Positions 1 to 11,300 of a stretch of 64,000 bases of DNA are shown piece by piece; positions within the stretch are counted from its first letter, which is position 1; each line of letters begins with the position of its first letter. Source of the stretch: Cymodocea nodosa (Eukaryota; Streptophyta; Magnoliopsida; Alismatales; Cymodoceaceae). A model generated the notes under the pieces. It saw only the letters and a list, made by a program, of their open reading frames with translations, ran no database searches and had not been told where the DNA came from. Made by a program: the position numbers and the translations under genes. The DNA lies in the NCBI GenBank assembly GCA_036874045.1, contig CM072339.1:12593501-12657500 (forward strand), read 5' to 3'.

Positions 1-159
1 CCCTATGAAAGTGGCCTAGGTTAGTTTTATTTTTGTTATTTATTTCTTAGTTCTTTTGTTTTTGGTCTTTATTGAATGTGCTTTTATATGGGTTTTGTGT
101 TATCATTGTTTAGTTTTAGTCCTTTGCTAAGGGACTAGCAAAAACTAGGTATGGGGGTG
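1..159 (+). mobile_element. 3' end of a gypsy (Athila/Tat-like) internal region with polypurine tract
   Basis: This is non-coding sequence ending in a G-rich run (ATGGGGGTG, 151-159) directly before an LTR that begins TGTAAAATG. A purine tract abutting the 5' TG of an LTR is the primer site for plus-strand DNA synthesis, so the following LTR should be a 3' LTR and the rest of the element should lie left of the window. The upstream text with GGGACTAGCAAAAACTAGG resembles what precedes 3' LTRs in Athila/Tat elements; that comparison is from memory. Confidence 0.6.
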
Positions 160-2288
160 TGTAAAATGTCAATTTGTACATTTTATATATGTTAATTCAT
201 GCATATTAAGGATTATAAGTCATCATTATATATGTTCTTATAAAGGATTACATGAAAATCATATTTTTAGACATATGCATGAATTAGGGATTAAATAGTT
301 GATAATGTACAAATTTATCAATTAAACACCTAGTCAATAGCCCTTGTTTTAGATATGATTTTTATAATTATTCAATATATGACTTTATATACATTGTATG
401 ATTGCCAAATCACTTAAATATGATGTTAAACTAAAGAACTTTAAGTAATTCATGTATGTACATGTGAAAAAGTTGTAGACCAAAACCTTCCTAATTTGGC
501 AACTTTCCATATATGGCAACTCATGCATGCATGTATACTATATTTGCATCATATGATTTATATTCAATGTATATGTGCATCCAACTTGGTTTTGAGTTTT
601 ATAGGTCAATAAATCATGAAATCAAGGTGGATCAAAGAAGAAAAAAACGTGGGCCATTGGATGCAACTTATTAGAGCCCAAGCAACAAAAGCTTAGAGTA
701 TTTAAAGTGTTTGACTACTCAATTGTAGGCTATCTCCTCCTCTTCCAACACATTGCAGTTGGCGGTTCCAGCCATTCTAGCATCTCCATTTGGAAAGTCC
801 CATCTTCCCCTTGATCTTGAACAAGCTCCCTTCAAGAATGGTGAGCTTTGGTGTCTTCCACTCCTCTTAGAAGACACCTTCTCTTCAATTCAGACAGCCA
901 TACGTTAGGATCTCCTTGGGCATTCATCTTGGTGGATTGGGAGGCTCGTGTGACTGATTTGGAGTGGAGCAAAAGATTAGGATCTTCAAGATTGAGTCAT
1001 TGGAAGCACCATTCTTAGATGTGGAAGCCAAAGTTGTGGGTCTTGGAGGCAAGATCTTGAGGACGTGCACCACTCTTCTTCAAGGCAACCTTAGAAGCTT
1101 CACTTGGACGTGCTACAAGTGGTGACAGCCCTGTGGAGCATCGATTTCAAGGACTTTGGGGAGTCATTGCTTGAAGAAACATGGAGGATTAAAAGGTATG
1201 ATGGAAAGGAGAGATCCTCATACTAGTTTTCATGTTTTACAATTTTATATGTATGAGTATAGTTTGAGTATGTGGAAGAACGAAATTCTATGCATAAATC
1301 TTTGTTTCAAATGTTCTAAATTAAAGATTATATATTGTTTTGATGTTAATTGATATAAGAATTGAGTTCATATCATATGTTTTGTGTGAATGATTGTGAT
1401 GGTGTAAATTGTGAAGGCAGTTTTCCGTTTCTTAGATGACCAGAATGTTGGTAGCTTTTCTTCGAATTGTATGCACTTGTTCGTCATCTCTAAATTCTGT
1501 TTTTTGTTTCCTTTTGTAAGTATAATGAGTGTAGAACAAGTTTACAGAGTTTTAGAATTTTTTAGAATGTTTTTCGAAGCTTTTCGATTTTATTTTGTGA
1601 AGGTATCAGCGGTTTTGAGTCTCTGTTGAGTGCTAGTTTTTAGCTTGATGCCTGTGTTGTGCTTGTGTCGTGTATTTTGTGGAATTCAGTTCTGTAAATT
1701 TTTCTTGTTAGTGTAATGGATGTAATTTTAAGGTGCGCTTATTTTGTAGCATTTCATGAAGATTTGACGGAGATTTGATTTTTGCACCGGAAGTGCATTT
1801 TTGGAAAGTTTCCATAACCGTCTGCGCCCCTTTTTAAATAAGATATTGCCAGCGTTTTAAGTTGATTTAATCCACGAAATCACTTCCATTTTAAAGATAT
1901 TTTGAGGATCTTTCCAACTGTTATTTATTCTGGATTTTTAAACATTCAAGTTGGAAGTTATTAGAGTTAAAATTCTAGCATAAATTCTGTGATTTCTGGA
2001 TTAATACTCATTGATTTCTTAAATATCTTGTCATAACTAATTGAATTTTGGGGTAATCTTATAAATCTTAATTGTGCTACGAATTTTGTATATTAATATT
2101 AAGTAATTAGAGTTTAATTATGAATTAGTTTAATGTGGATATTTAATTAGAAAATTATTTTAATAAAATTATTTAAGACAAACTCCTTGTGGATTCGACT
2201 CGTACTTGTACATGCTTATTACAATGAGCACCGTGCGCTTGCGGTTATAAATGTAAAATTTGCACTTTTGCCGTTTAATTTAACAACA
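160..2288 (+). repeat. LTR of Athila-like gypsy element, probably a 3' LTR
   Basis: The sequence starts TGTAAAATGTC and its last clear family motif is TTTAATTTAACAACA. It matches along its length the inverted copy at 2479-4899 and, more loosely, those at 61575-63748 and 8469-10248. The 3' part holds a block (CTCCTTGTGGATTCGAC and following) shared by all four copies. The other copies extend 10-20 bases beyond AACAACA; this one does not clearly do so, so its right boundary is uncertain. Short open frames inside it are not coding. Confidence 0.75.
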
Positions 2289-2473
2289 AAAACCAAGTTT
2301 AAATATAAATCATATGATTAATTGTTTAATACAAACTCCTTGTGCACACTAATATTATTTAAATCATATTATTTAAGACAAACTCCTTGTGCACACTAAT
2401 ACAATAGACACTGCGCACTTGCAGTTAAAATACAAATTGGAATTAATATCTAATTTGTGTGAAAGGTTGTTTG
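2289..2473. other. Spacer with duplicated LTR-end-like segment
   Basis: A 24-base segment beginning ACAAACTCCTTGTGCAC is present twice without a mismatch (2331-2354 and 2378-2401). The same words occur near the 3' end of the neighbouring Athila-like LTR, and the following GCGCACTTGCAGTTA also resembles that LTR end. It may be the worn end of a further related LTR. No gene is visible. Confidence 0.4.
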
Positions 2474-2478
2474 TTTAC

Positions 2479-4899
2479 TATAACGCTTTTATGTGTTGTT
2501 AAATTAAACGACAAAAGTGCAAATTTTACATTTATAGCCACAAGCGCATGATGCCCATTGTAATAAGCATGTGCAAGTATGGGTCGAATCCACAAGGAGT
2601 TTGTCTTAAATAATTTTATTAAAATGATTATCCGATTAAATATCCACATTAAACTAATTCATAATTAAACTCTAATTACTTAATATTAATATACAAAATT
2701 CGTAGCACAATTAAGATTTATAAGATTACCCCAAAATCCAATTAGTTATGATAAGATATTTAAGAAATCAATGAGTATTAATCTAGAAATCACAGAATTT
2801 ACGCTTAACTTTTAACTCTAATAACTTCTAACTTGAACGTTTAAAAATCCAAAATAAATAACGGTTAGAAAGATCCTTGGAATATCTATAAAATGGCAGT
2901 GATTTTGTGGATTAAATCAATTTAAAACGCTGGCAATATCTTATTTAAGAAAGGGGCGCAAACGGTTATGGAAACTTTCCAAAAACACACATTCGGTGCA
3001 AAAATAAAATATCTGTCAAATCTTCATGAAATGCTACAAAATAAGCATGCCTTAAAAGTACATCTGTTACACTAACAAGGAAAATTTACAGAACTGAATT
3101 CCACAAAATACACGACGCAAGCACAGCACAGGCGTCGAGCTAAAAACTAGCACTCAACAGAGACTCAAAACCGTTGATACCTTCACAAAATAAAATCGAA
3201 AAGCTTCGAAAAACATTCTAAAAAATTCTAAAACTTTGTAAACTTGTTCTACACTCATTATACTTACAAAACGAAACAAAAAACAGAATTTAGAGATGAC
3301 GAATAAGTTCATACAATTCGAAGAAAAGCTACTAACATTCTGGCCATCTAAGAAACGGAAAACTACCTTCACAATTCCACAAAATACACGACGCAAGCAC
3401 AGCACAGGCGTCGAGCTAAAAACTAGCACTCAACAGAGACTCAAAACCGTTGATACCTTCACAAAATAAAATCGAAAAGTTTCGAAAAACATTCTAAAAA
3501 ATTCTAAAACTTTGTAAACTTGTTCTACACTCATTATACTTACAAAACGAAACAAAAAACAGAATTTAGAGATGACGAATAAGTGCATACAATTCGAAGA
3601 AAAGCTACTAACATTTTGGCCATCTAAGAAACGGAAAACTGCCTTCACAATTTACACCATCACAATCATTCACACGAAACATATGATATGAACTCAATTC
3701 TTATATCAATTAACATCAAAACAATATATAATCTTTAATTTAGAACATTTGAAACAAAGATTTATGCATAGAATTTAGTTCTTCCACATACTTAAACTAT
3801 ACTCATACATATAAAATTGTAAAACATGAAAACTAGTATGAGGATCTCTCCTTTCCATCATACCTTTTAATCCTCCACGTTTCTTCAAACAATGACTCCC
3901 CAAAGTCCTTGAAATTGATGCACCACAAGGCTGTCACCACCTGTAGCATGTCCAAGTGAAGCTTCTAAGGTTGCCTTGAAGAAGAGTGGTGCACGTCCTT
4001 AAGATCTTGCCTCCAAGACCCACAACTTTGGCTTCCACATCTAAGAATGGTGCTTCTGATGACTCAACCCTAAAGATCCTAACCTTTTGCTCCACTCCAA
4101 ATCAGTCACACGAGCCTCCCAATCTACCAAGATGAATGCCCAAGGAGATCCTAACGTATGGCCGTCTGAATTGAAGAGAAGGTGTCTTCTAAGAGGAGTG
4201 GAAGACGCCAAAGCTCATCATTCTTGAAGGGAGTTTGTTCAAGATCAAAGGGAAGATGGGACTTTCCGGATGGAGATGCTGGAATGGCTGGAACCGTCGG
4301 CTGCAATGTGTTGGAAGAGGAGGAGATAGCCTACAATTGAGTGGTCAAACACTTTAAATACTTTAGGCTTTTGTTGCTTGGGCTCCAATAAGTTGCATCC
4401 AATAGCCCATGTTTTTTTCCTCTTTGATCCACCTTGATTTCATGATTTATTGACCTATAAAATTCAAAACCAAGTTGGATGCACATATACATTGAATATA
4501 AATCATATGATGCAAATATAGTATACATGCATGCATGAGTTGCCATATATGGAAAGTTGCCAAATTAGGAAGGTTTTGGTCTACAACTTTTTCACATGTA
4601 CATACATGAATTACTTAAAGTTCTTTAGTTTAACATCATATTTAAGTGATTTGGCAATCATACAATGTATATAAAGTCATATATTGAATAATTATAAAAA
4701 TCATATCTAAAACAAGGGCTATTGACTAGGTGTTTAATTGATAAATTTGTACATTATCAACTATTTAATCCCTAATTCATGCATATGTCTAAAAATATGA
4801 TTTTCATGTAATCCTTTATAAGAACATATATAATGATGACTTATAATCCTTAATATGCATGAATTAACATATATAAAATGTATAAATTGACATTTTACA
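2479..4899 (-). mobile_element. Inverted solo LTR of the Athila-like family
   Basis: The reverse complement begins TGTAAAATG at 4899 and runs through the same blocks as the LTR at 160-2288. It is flanked by a perfect 5-base duplication TTTAC (2474-2478 and 4900-4904), as expected for LTR retrotransposon integration. No internal region is attached, so this is a solo LTR left by recombination between the two LTRs of a former element. It is about 0.25 kb longer than the single-copy state because of an internal tandem duplication (3097-3648). With the LTR at 160 it forms an imperfect inverted pair with a roughly 190-bp centre. Confidence 0.8.
3097..3648. repeat. 276-bp tandem duplication inside the inverted solo LTR
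   Basis: Two adjacent copies (3097-3372 and 3373-3648) share nearly all bases. Each starts AATTCCACAAAATACACG and ends in CCTTCAC. The corresponding segment is single in the LTR at 160-2288 and in the LTR at 61575-63748, so the duplication arose in this copy. Open frames on the minus strand across it are repeated only because the DNA is repeated. Confidence 0.9.
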
Positions 4900-4904
4900 T
4901 TTAC

Positions 4905-5284
4905 TTCTAAAAAATGAATAGGCATAAAGATAAATTAACTAAGTAAAAACAGAAGTTAACAAATCCAAGTTTTTCTAGTGCATTGCTGGAGATCCAAACA
5001 AGTTTTCTAGTGTCGTGTTGGGTAACCAAACAAGTCTTTATTCAAAACTAATTTCGAATTGTATAAAACCTGATCTTTATGCACATAGCTCTTTTCCTTC
5101 CTTTTGCTCAACTTCTGTATCTCTTCTTCTCCAATTGTTGAATTTCCAAACTTCTTGAAAGCAAGTTTAAGCATTGCTTAGACTTACTTAATGTGTTTGC
5201 TTATAGTTGACCCTTCGGATCTTTTGAAGATGGAAATTTGTTTGGTTCTAGGTGGAGTTTGTAAATTTAAGGCAAGGTGGAGAT
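4905..5284. other. Non-coding stretch, possible copia 3' internal remnant
   Basis: No gene is visible. Pyrimidine-rich text around 5090-5135 and a TATAAAAC word near 5056 resemble LTR sequence, but no pair of ends could be found. The last bases, AAGGTGGAGAT (5274-5284), look like the polypurine tract of a Ty1/copia element and directly precede the LTR that starts TGTTATTATG. At least the final part is therefore likely to be the 3' internal end of a copia element. Confidence 0.4.
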
Positions 5285-5589
5285 TGTTATTATGTGTCTT
5301 GAATTAGTTTGTTACACATAGGAGTAGTTTTGTCCTTAGCCACTTGGTGGTACACAAATGTTATTAATAGACCCCCAACGTGTGCTTAGAGTTGAGGTTG
5401 AATCTTGTATCCCTTTGTGATCACCTAGAGAATCATTCAGTTGAGTTCCATCCCTAGACGTACTCAATTGGGGAACCACGTTAAACCTTGGTGTTTTTGC
5501 ATTTGCTTCACACGTTTTTCCCATTTGTCTTCTTCTTTCTTCTCCACGAGTCCAAGCTTCTCCCTTTCTGCACTTCTCTTCGCATAACA
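5285..5589 (+). repeat. Short copia-type LTR (about 305 bp)
   Basis: It begins TGTTATTATG immediately after a GGTGGAGAT purine tract and can be closed at CATAACA (5589), where gypsy pol sequence starts. The length and purine tract suit one of the short-LTR Ty1/copia lineages. The element seems to have inserted into the gypsy pol that follows; the left flank of the insertion was not found, so no target duplication can be given. Confidence 0.5.
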
Positions 5590-8468
5590 TAAATATTTAC
5601 AAACCAAAAAGGGATGAGGAGTTAGAAATGTCCTTACATACTATAGACTTTCTAGAGGATGAAGGAGATATGCTAGAAGATGTGATTCAAGAAGAATTAA
5701 ATAGGCAAGTAGATATTGAGAATTTAGAAGTAAGTGAAAATATAGATGGAGACTTAAACATAGATGTAGAAGGAGACCAAGAAGAGTTTAATATCGAAGA
5801 TGAAAATGTTAAATTAGGAGTTCTAACTTCTGATGGTCAACACTTAGATTTAAAACATTTACCTCTTGAATTAACTTATATATTTCTAGAAGAAAAATGG
5901 ACTTGTCCAATCATTATTGCATAGGATTTAAAAGAAGATCAAATATCTAAATTAAAAAATGTAGTAGAGACCTATAAAGAAGCAATAGGATAGACTATGG
6001 CTGACATAAAAGGGTTAAGTTCTACTTTATGCTATCATCATATATATTTAGAAGAGAATGCTAAACCAGTTAGAATTCCTGAGAGGAGATTAAATCCAAA
6101 CCTTAAAGAAGTAGTTAGGAAGAAAATTGTGAAATGGTTAGACAATGACATAATATATTCAATTTCTGATAGCTCATGGGTTAGTCTAATCCATGTAGTT
6201 CCTAAGAAATCAAGATTAACTACTATTAGGAATGAAAGTCAAGACTTGATACCTACTAGAATTCAATCAGGCTGGAGAGTGTGTATAGATTATAGGAAGT
6301 TAAATGTTGTGACTAGGAAAGATCATTTTCCCTTACCCTTTATAGATCAAATGGTAGAGAAATTAGTAGGGCAAGAATATTTTTGTTTCCTAGATAGGTA
6401 TTTAGGATATAACCAAGTCCTAGTAGCATTAGAGGATCAAGAGAAAACAACTTTCACATGTCCTAATAGAATTTATACTTTTAAAAGGATGTCATTCAGA
6501 TTATGCAATGCACCAGCCACCTTTCAAAGGTATATGCAAGGCATATTCATTGGAATGATTGAAGATTTTTTAGAAATATTTATGGACGATTTAACTATAT
6601 ATGGAACTTCATATGAAGTATGTTTAAACCATTTAGAGCAAGTATTAAAACACTATGTGGAAAAGAATCTGGTTCTAAATTGGGAAAAATGTCACTTTAT
6701 GGTTAAACAAGAAATAGTCTTGGGACATGTTGTATCAATGAAAGGGTTGGAGGTAGACAAAGCTAAGATAGAAGCAATTTCTAATCTACTAGAACTTAAA
6801 TAAGAAGAATATATTAGATCATTTCTAGGACATATAGGATTTTATAGGAGATTTATTAAAGACTTTAGCAAAATAACTAGACCTTTAACTAATCTATTAA
6901 AAGATGTTCCATTTAACTTTGATAAAAATTGCAAAGAAGCCTTCTTTAAACTTAAAACTAGCTTAATTTCAGCTCCTATAATACAAGCACCTAATTGGAG
7001 CTATCCATTTGAATTAATGTGCTATGCATTTGATTTTACTATATGAGCAGTGTTGGGACAGAAGATAGAAAATTCTCCTAGAGTGATTTATTATGCAAGT
7101 AGAACCTTAAATGATGCTCAAGTTAATTATACAACTACTGAAAAGAATTATTAGCTATTATATTTACTTTAGAAAAATTTAGATCATATTTGATAGGAGA
7201 TAAAGTGATAATATATACAGATCATTCAACTTTAAAACACTTAATAGGAAAGAAACAAACTAAACCTAGATTGATCCAATGGATATTATTATTGCAAGAA
7301 TTTGATCTAGAAATTAAAGATAAAAAAGGATGTGAAAACGTAGTAGTAGACCACTTATTAAGATTATAAATAGAAAAATCAAATATTGAAATTAAAGATC
7401 ATTTTCTTGATAAACAATTAATGACCATAAAAATAATGCCTTGGTTTGTAGACATAGTTAACTACTTAGTTACTGGTTTAACACCTAAAGATTGGAATGG
7501 ACAAGATAAGAAATTGTTCTTTTCAAGAGTGAAATATTACTATTGGGAAGACCCACACTTATTTAAGAAATGTCCTACTTTAGTCATAAGGAGGTGTGTT
7601 CCAAAAACTAAATATCAAAGCATATTATCTTTCTGCCATGACTAAGCATGTGGAGGATATTTTGGTTCAGGGAAAACTACTACCAAAATTCTACAATGTG
7701 GATTTTATTGGCCAACATTATTTAAAGATGCTCACAAATACAACTTAAGTTGTTTGAGATGTCAACAAATAGGAAGGATATCAAAGAAGAATATGACGCC
7801 TTTGAATCCTATTATTGAGGTTGAAATTTTTGATGTGTGGGGAATAGATTTAATGGGTCCATTTCCTACGTCTAATCAGTTTAATTATATTTTGTTGGGG
7901 GTGGATTATGTATCTAAGTGGATAGAAGTTATTCCTACAAAAACTAATGATAACAAAGTGGTAATACATTTTATAAAAACTCATATAATTGCTAGATTTG
8001 CAATACCTAAAGTTATTATTAGTGATAGAGTAACTCATTTCTGTAATAGAAATTTTGAAGCCTTAATGAAGAAATATAGAGTAAATCACAAAATTGCAAC
8101 ATCATATCATCCAAACAAGTGGACAAGTAGAAAGTGCAAATAAACAAATTAAGTTAATCTTAGAAAAAGTAGTAAATCCTACTAGAAAAGATTGGGCTAA
8201 TAGATTAATAGATGCACTTTGGGTTTATGGAACAACTTATAAAACAAGCCTAAGTATGTCACCTTTTAGGATAGTATATAAAAAAAATTGTCATTTACTT
8301 GTTGAAATTTAACATAAAGCTTATTGGGCATTAAGAACTTTAAACACTAATTTAAATCAAGCTATTGAAAATAGAAAAATATAATTAATTAAGTTAGAAG
8401 AATTTAGGAATGAAGCTTATTCAAAAACTGTAATAGAAAAAGAGAAGATGAAGTTGTGACATGACAAG
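5590..8468 (+). pseudogene. pol: Athila-like gypsy pol remnant: reverse transcriptase, RNase H, integrase
   Basis: Translated text shows the Ty3/gypsy pol order. A protease-to-RT linker lies at about 5600-5990. Reverse transcriptase spans about 5997-6800 with GWRVCIDYRKLN, DHFPLPFIDQM, EDQEKTTFTCP, LCNAPATFQR and the catalytic FMDD (6579-6590). RNase H covers about 6800-7370. Integrase covers about 7390-8468, with the core stretch WGIDLMGPFP at about 7838-7867. FMDD and the GWRVCIDYRKLN context are typical of the Athila/Tat branch. Gag and protease are not present to the left, where a copia-type LTR abuts. The reading frame is broken in several places, so this is a fossil. Pol continues after the solo LTR inserted at 8469. 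Confidence 0.85.
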
Positions 8469-10248
8469 TGTATAGATGATATTTGTGTAGATTTTTATAT
8501 GACAATTCATGCATTCTATGTCTTGAAACTCAAGTTATATACACTTATACAAGAAAATACATGTTAATCACATTTTTATGACATTGCATGAATATGTGCA
8601 CAAATGCACCCCTTTAATGCAATTTTCACGAAACATACTATATGTTCATATGCTTGAATGTATGATTTAATAATTCTTAGGCCAAGAAAGAGATTTTAAA
8701 GGTCATCAAGGTATTGAAATAATTTGATATGGCCACATATATTTTATACACTATGGTTATGAACTTGTGGACATTAAATGCAATAATGTGACATTGGTTA
8801 TGAATAATTTTAAATACATGTTACTAATTGATTCATTCATGGATGAACTTACATTTCACATTTGTAAACATGTTAAAATGAATGTTACATACCTTAGAAA
8901 TAAATATATTTCAAGTTCATAACTAGAGTTATTTTTGGCATATATTACTAACATTACATGCATGACTTAAATGGATTTGATTATAGGTGAATGAGGGCCC
9001 TTAGATCAAGCCTTGGGATCATCAATCCTTGATGATCAAAAATCTCTATAAATAGGCCTTGTATCCCACAAGTTTTCTTCCCACTCCAACTCCAAAATTC
9101 GGAATCCCCCTTGGTGCTCCAAGCAAGGAGGTGAAGGAGCTCCACTCATGGTGATTTCTCTTTCAAACGGCTCTTGGAGGTAAGTCTCTCCCTTCCCTTG
9201 TTCTCTCCACTTCCTTCTCTGGCATTCTTCACCATTAGGGAGGTTGAATTGCTGCTGCAATTACTCGTTGAGGAGTTGAATCCGTGGAGGAGAGAAGCCT
9301 TGGAGAAGACAAGTTGAGGTGTAGTGAAGTATCTTCAAGAGTGCACTCCCTTGTTCTACACGTTGCTGCATTCCTTTCGGCATTGGACGTCCAATCCATG
9401 GAAGGAACAAGTTGCATTAGGCGTGGAGAATTGGTGGAGAAGGTAGAAATCTTTGGTGGCTGAAGCAAGGAGGTGACGTCCCTTGTGGAAAGATCATTGG
9501 AGATGTGAGCCTAAGGTGAGGAGATGAACTATGAATTGAGATGGAGTTGTTTGTATTTCCTGTTTTGATGTTGTTTGTTTGTTATGTGTTCATTCTATGT
9601 TTTCCACGTATTTCCCTTTATTGTAATGTTGAATTCTTGTTGTTATTTCAATGTTTTTGAATTCTAAGTTTAGTTTGAGTTGTTGCCCTTTATGTGTTTG
9701 ATTTTATGTGTCTTTGTGTGGATTCTTCTCAAATGTTTGTTCCTCTAACTCTAACATAGTTTAGACGTTTTTTACTTAACTCTAACCTTCTGATTTACTT
9801 GATTTGGATTGTATGTAGCTTATACTTAGTAGATTAGAGCATACATGGATTTAGATGTATGGTTATAAGTCCATGTATGCTAGTTTTTAGTAGAATTAGT
9901 AGTTTGATGTAGTGTAATTTTATTTTCTATGTTTGTAGTGTAATAATTATTGTGTGATGCTTTCTCTTAAGTGATGGATAGAGAGGGACATGAATGAGGT
10001 TTCTCATTGCTGATTCAACTCTATATGAAGTCATTTCTAACATTCACATGATTGTTAAGGCAAACATATGATGAGAATGCATTTACACAAGGCATATCTA
10101 TAAACTCTAGTGAATTTTGTATTTAATTGCTGATCTCTGTGGACTCGACCCGTTCTTGCATGCTTTCTATAATTGACTCCATGTGCTTGCAGTTATAAAT
10201 ATTAAAACTCGGTTGTGTGTTAATTTCATAACATATAAACCCCGAACA
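8469..10248 (+). mobile_element. Solo LTR of the Athila-like family inserted in gypsy pol
   Basis: It starts TGTATAGATG and contains the AATTCATGCAT block and, near the end, the CTGTGGACTCGACCCGTTC block seen in the related LTRs. It ends CCCCGAACA, aligning with the end of the LTR at 61575-63748. The flanks ACAAG (8464-8468) and ATAAG (10249-10253) match at 4 of 5 bases, a plausible aged target duplication. Sequence on both sides is integrase C-terminal region of one gypsy element, which supports insertion there. Open frames on the minus strand at about 9040-9470 lie wholly inside this LTR and are not credited as genes. Confidence 0.8.
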
Positions 10249-10520
10249 ATAAGAAAATTATTCCAAAAACTTTTGAAATTGGCCAAGAAGTATATCTTTA
10301 CATGACTAAACTTCATAACCATCTAGGGAAATTAAGATCTAGATGGGTAGGACCTGACATAATTTGAAATATTTATTCCTATGGAGCTATTGAAATTGAA
10401 AATCCTAAAAATCAAAATATATTTAAAGTAAATGGACAAAGACTTAGACCTATTCTGAAATTTCCAAAAAGTTCCTTTAGAATTATAGAAGTAAGAGTAC
10501 TCAAGTTCTAATATGTAGAT
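10249..10520 (+). pseudogene. pol: C-terminal end of the Athila-like integrase
   Basis: The stretch reads as an integrase tail, with HNHLGKLRSRWVGPD and a GAIEIENP word after it. This corresponds to the common plant gypsy ending LFPGKLRSRWxGPF with a following GAVEI. It continues the pol fragment that stops at the solo LTR insertion. Coding character fades around 10510. Fossil. Confidence 0.75.
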
Positions 10521-11036
10521 ATAAAATGTCCTATATAAAAAATAAAAATAAAAATTTATTATTATTATTTTAATAGTTTAACTGAGAACAGTCTTTGGTC
10601 TAATCGAAATAAAAAATTTAAACTTTTAATTTGTCTAGTAAAACCAAGAGAAATCAACGATTTTACCAAAGCAAAGAAAAAAGAGAAAAAAACTAAACTA
10701 AGTATAAAAAGAAAAAGAAAAAGAAAAAATTTTTCGGTAGCACGAAAAGGATCCATCCATCTACTAAAGCAAAAGGGAATTTTTATATATTAAGTAAAGT
10801 GTCGCTTTGACCAAAACATTGTATCAATTTTACCAATTGTTAGAAAATGTAATTTTGGTTCAACCAAAGAAGTACAACGGTTTGATCGGAGTTATGAAAA
10901 GAGTAAAATCAAGAGTCGTTCAGACTAGAGATTTTTCAGTTTTGACCGAATATAAATTGTTATATTTGCATTATTTTTATTAGTTATAACTTTACAGGAG
11001 GTTCATTGAGTTAAGCTTAACTTAACAAACTTACTC

Positions 11037-11110
11037 CGTTGAGTCTAGGATAAGTACACGAACTTATTTCGTTGAGTCTAGGATAAGTACACAAACTTAC
11101 TCCGTTGAGT
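11037..11110. repeat. 33-bp direct repeat, about two units plus a partial third
   Basis: CGTTGAGTCTAGGATAAGTA starts at 11037 and 11070, and CGTTGAGT starts again at 11103, giving a period of 33. The units differ at a few bases. The CGTTGAG core is also the most repeated word in the Sirevirus LTRs of this window. Confidence 0.75.
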
Positions 11111-11183
11111 AAACTATAACTCAACGGAGTACTTAAGGTAAGTCCAAGAACTTAGTCTATGGAGTTAATTGTAACTCCATAGA
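11098..11183. repeat. Two perfect short inverted repeats (hairpins)
   Basis: The first has a 13-bp stem (11098-11110 with 11119-11131, core ACTCCGTTGAGT) and an 8-base loop. The second has a 12-bp stem (11156-11167 with 11172-11183, core TCTATGGAGTTA) and a 4-base loop. They are not rho-independent terminators, since this is plant DNA without a T run. They resemble in form the GTTGAGTTA/TAACTCAAC pairs of the Sirevirus LTRs. Confidence 0.8.
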
Positions 11184-11300
11184 GAGGTAAGTGAGAGAGT
11201 GATAGATTGCACAGGAAATGACCTGATTACTTGCCAAAAACTTAGGGTTTATTTAAACTAAAACTTAGGATTTGGGAGTATTATCCGCATAAATCATTTA

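Larger units (their letters stand above)
10521..11300. other. AT-rich non-coding tract after gypsy pol
   Basis: No gene is seen. The tract is strongly AT-rich at 10530-10740 and then holds small inverted words such as TTGGTTCAACCAA near 10855. From 11037 to 11183 it has a short tandem repeat and two perfect hairpins, listed separately. It could be the post-pol region of the Athila-like element or part of an unrelated LTR; neither can be shown. Confidence 0.4.

Noticed and set aside
3154-3648. Two similar minus-strand open frames side by side as a duplicated small gene
   Set aside because: They are the two halves of the 276-bp DNA duplication in a solo LTR; the related frame in the LTR at 1411-1629 simply reflects shared LTR sequence.
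160-4899. The inverted arms as a foldback DNA transposon or MITE pair
   Set aside because: Each arm has LTR ends, the right arm has its own 5-bp target duplication, and the left follows a gypsy purine tract, so they are two LTRs in opposite orientation.
9036-9468. Two minus-strand open frames of 74 and 77 residues
   Set aside because: They lie inside the solo LTR 8469-10248 with no recognisable protein feature.
11098-11183. Transcription terminators
   Set aside because: The hairpins lack a following T run, and intrinsic terminators of that kind are not expected in plant nuclear DNA.
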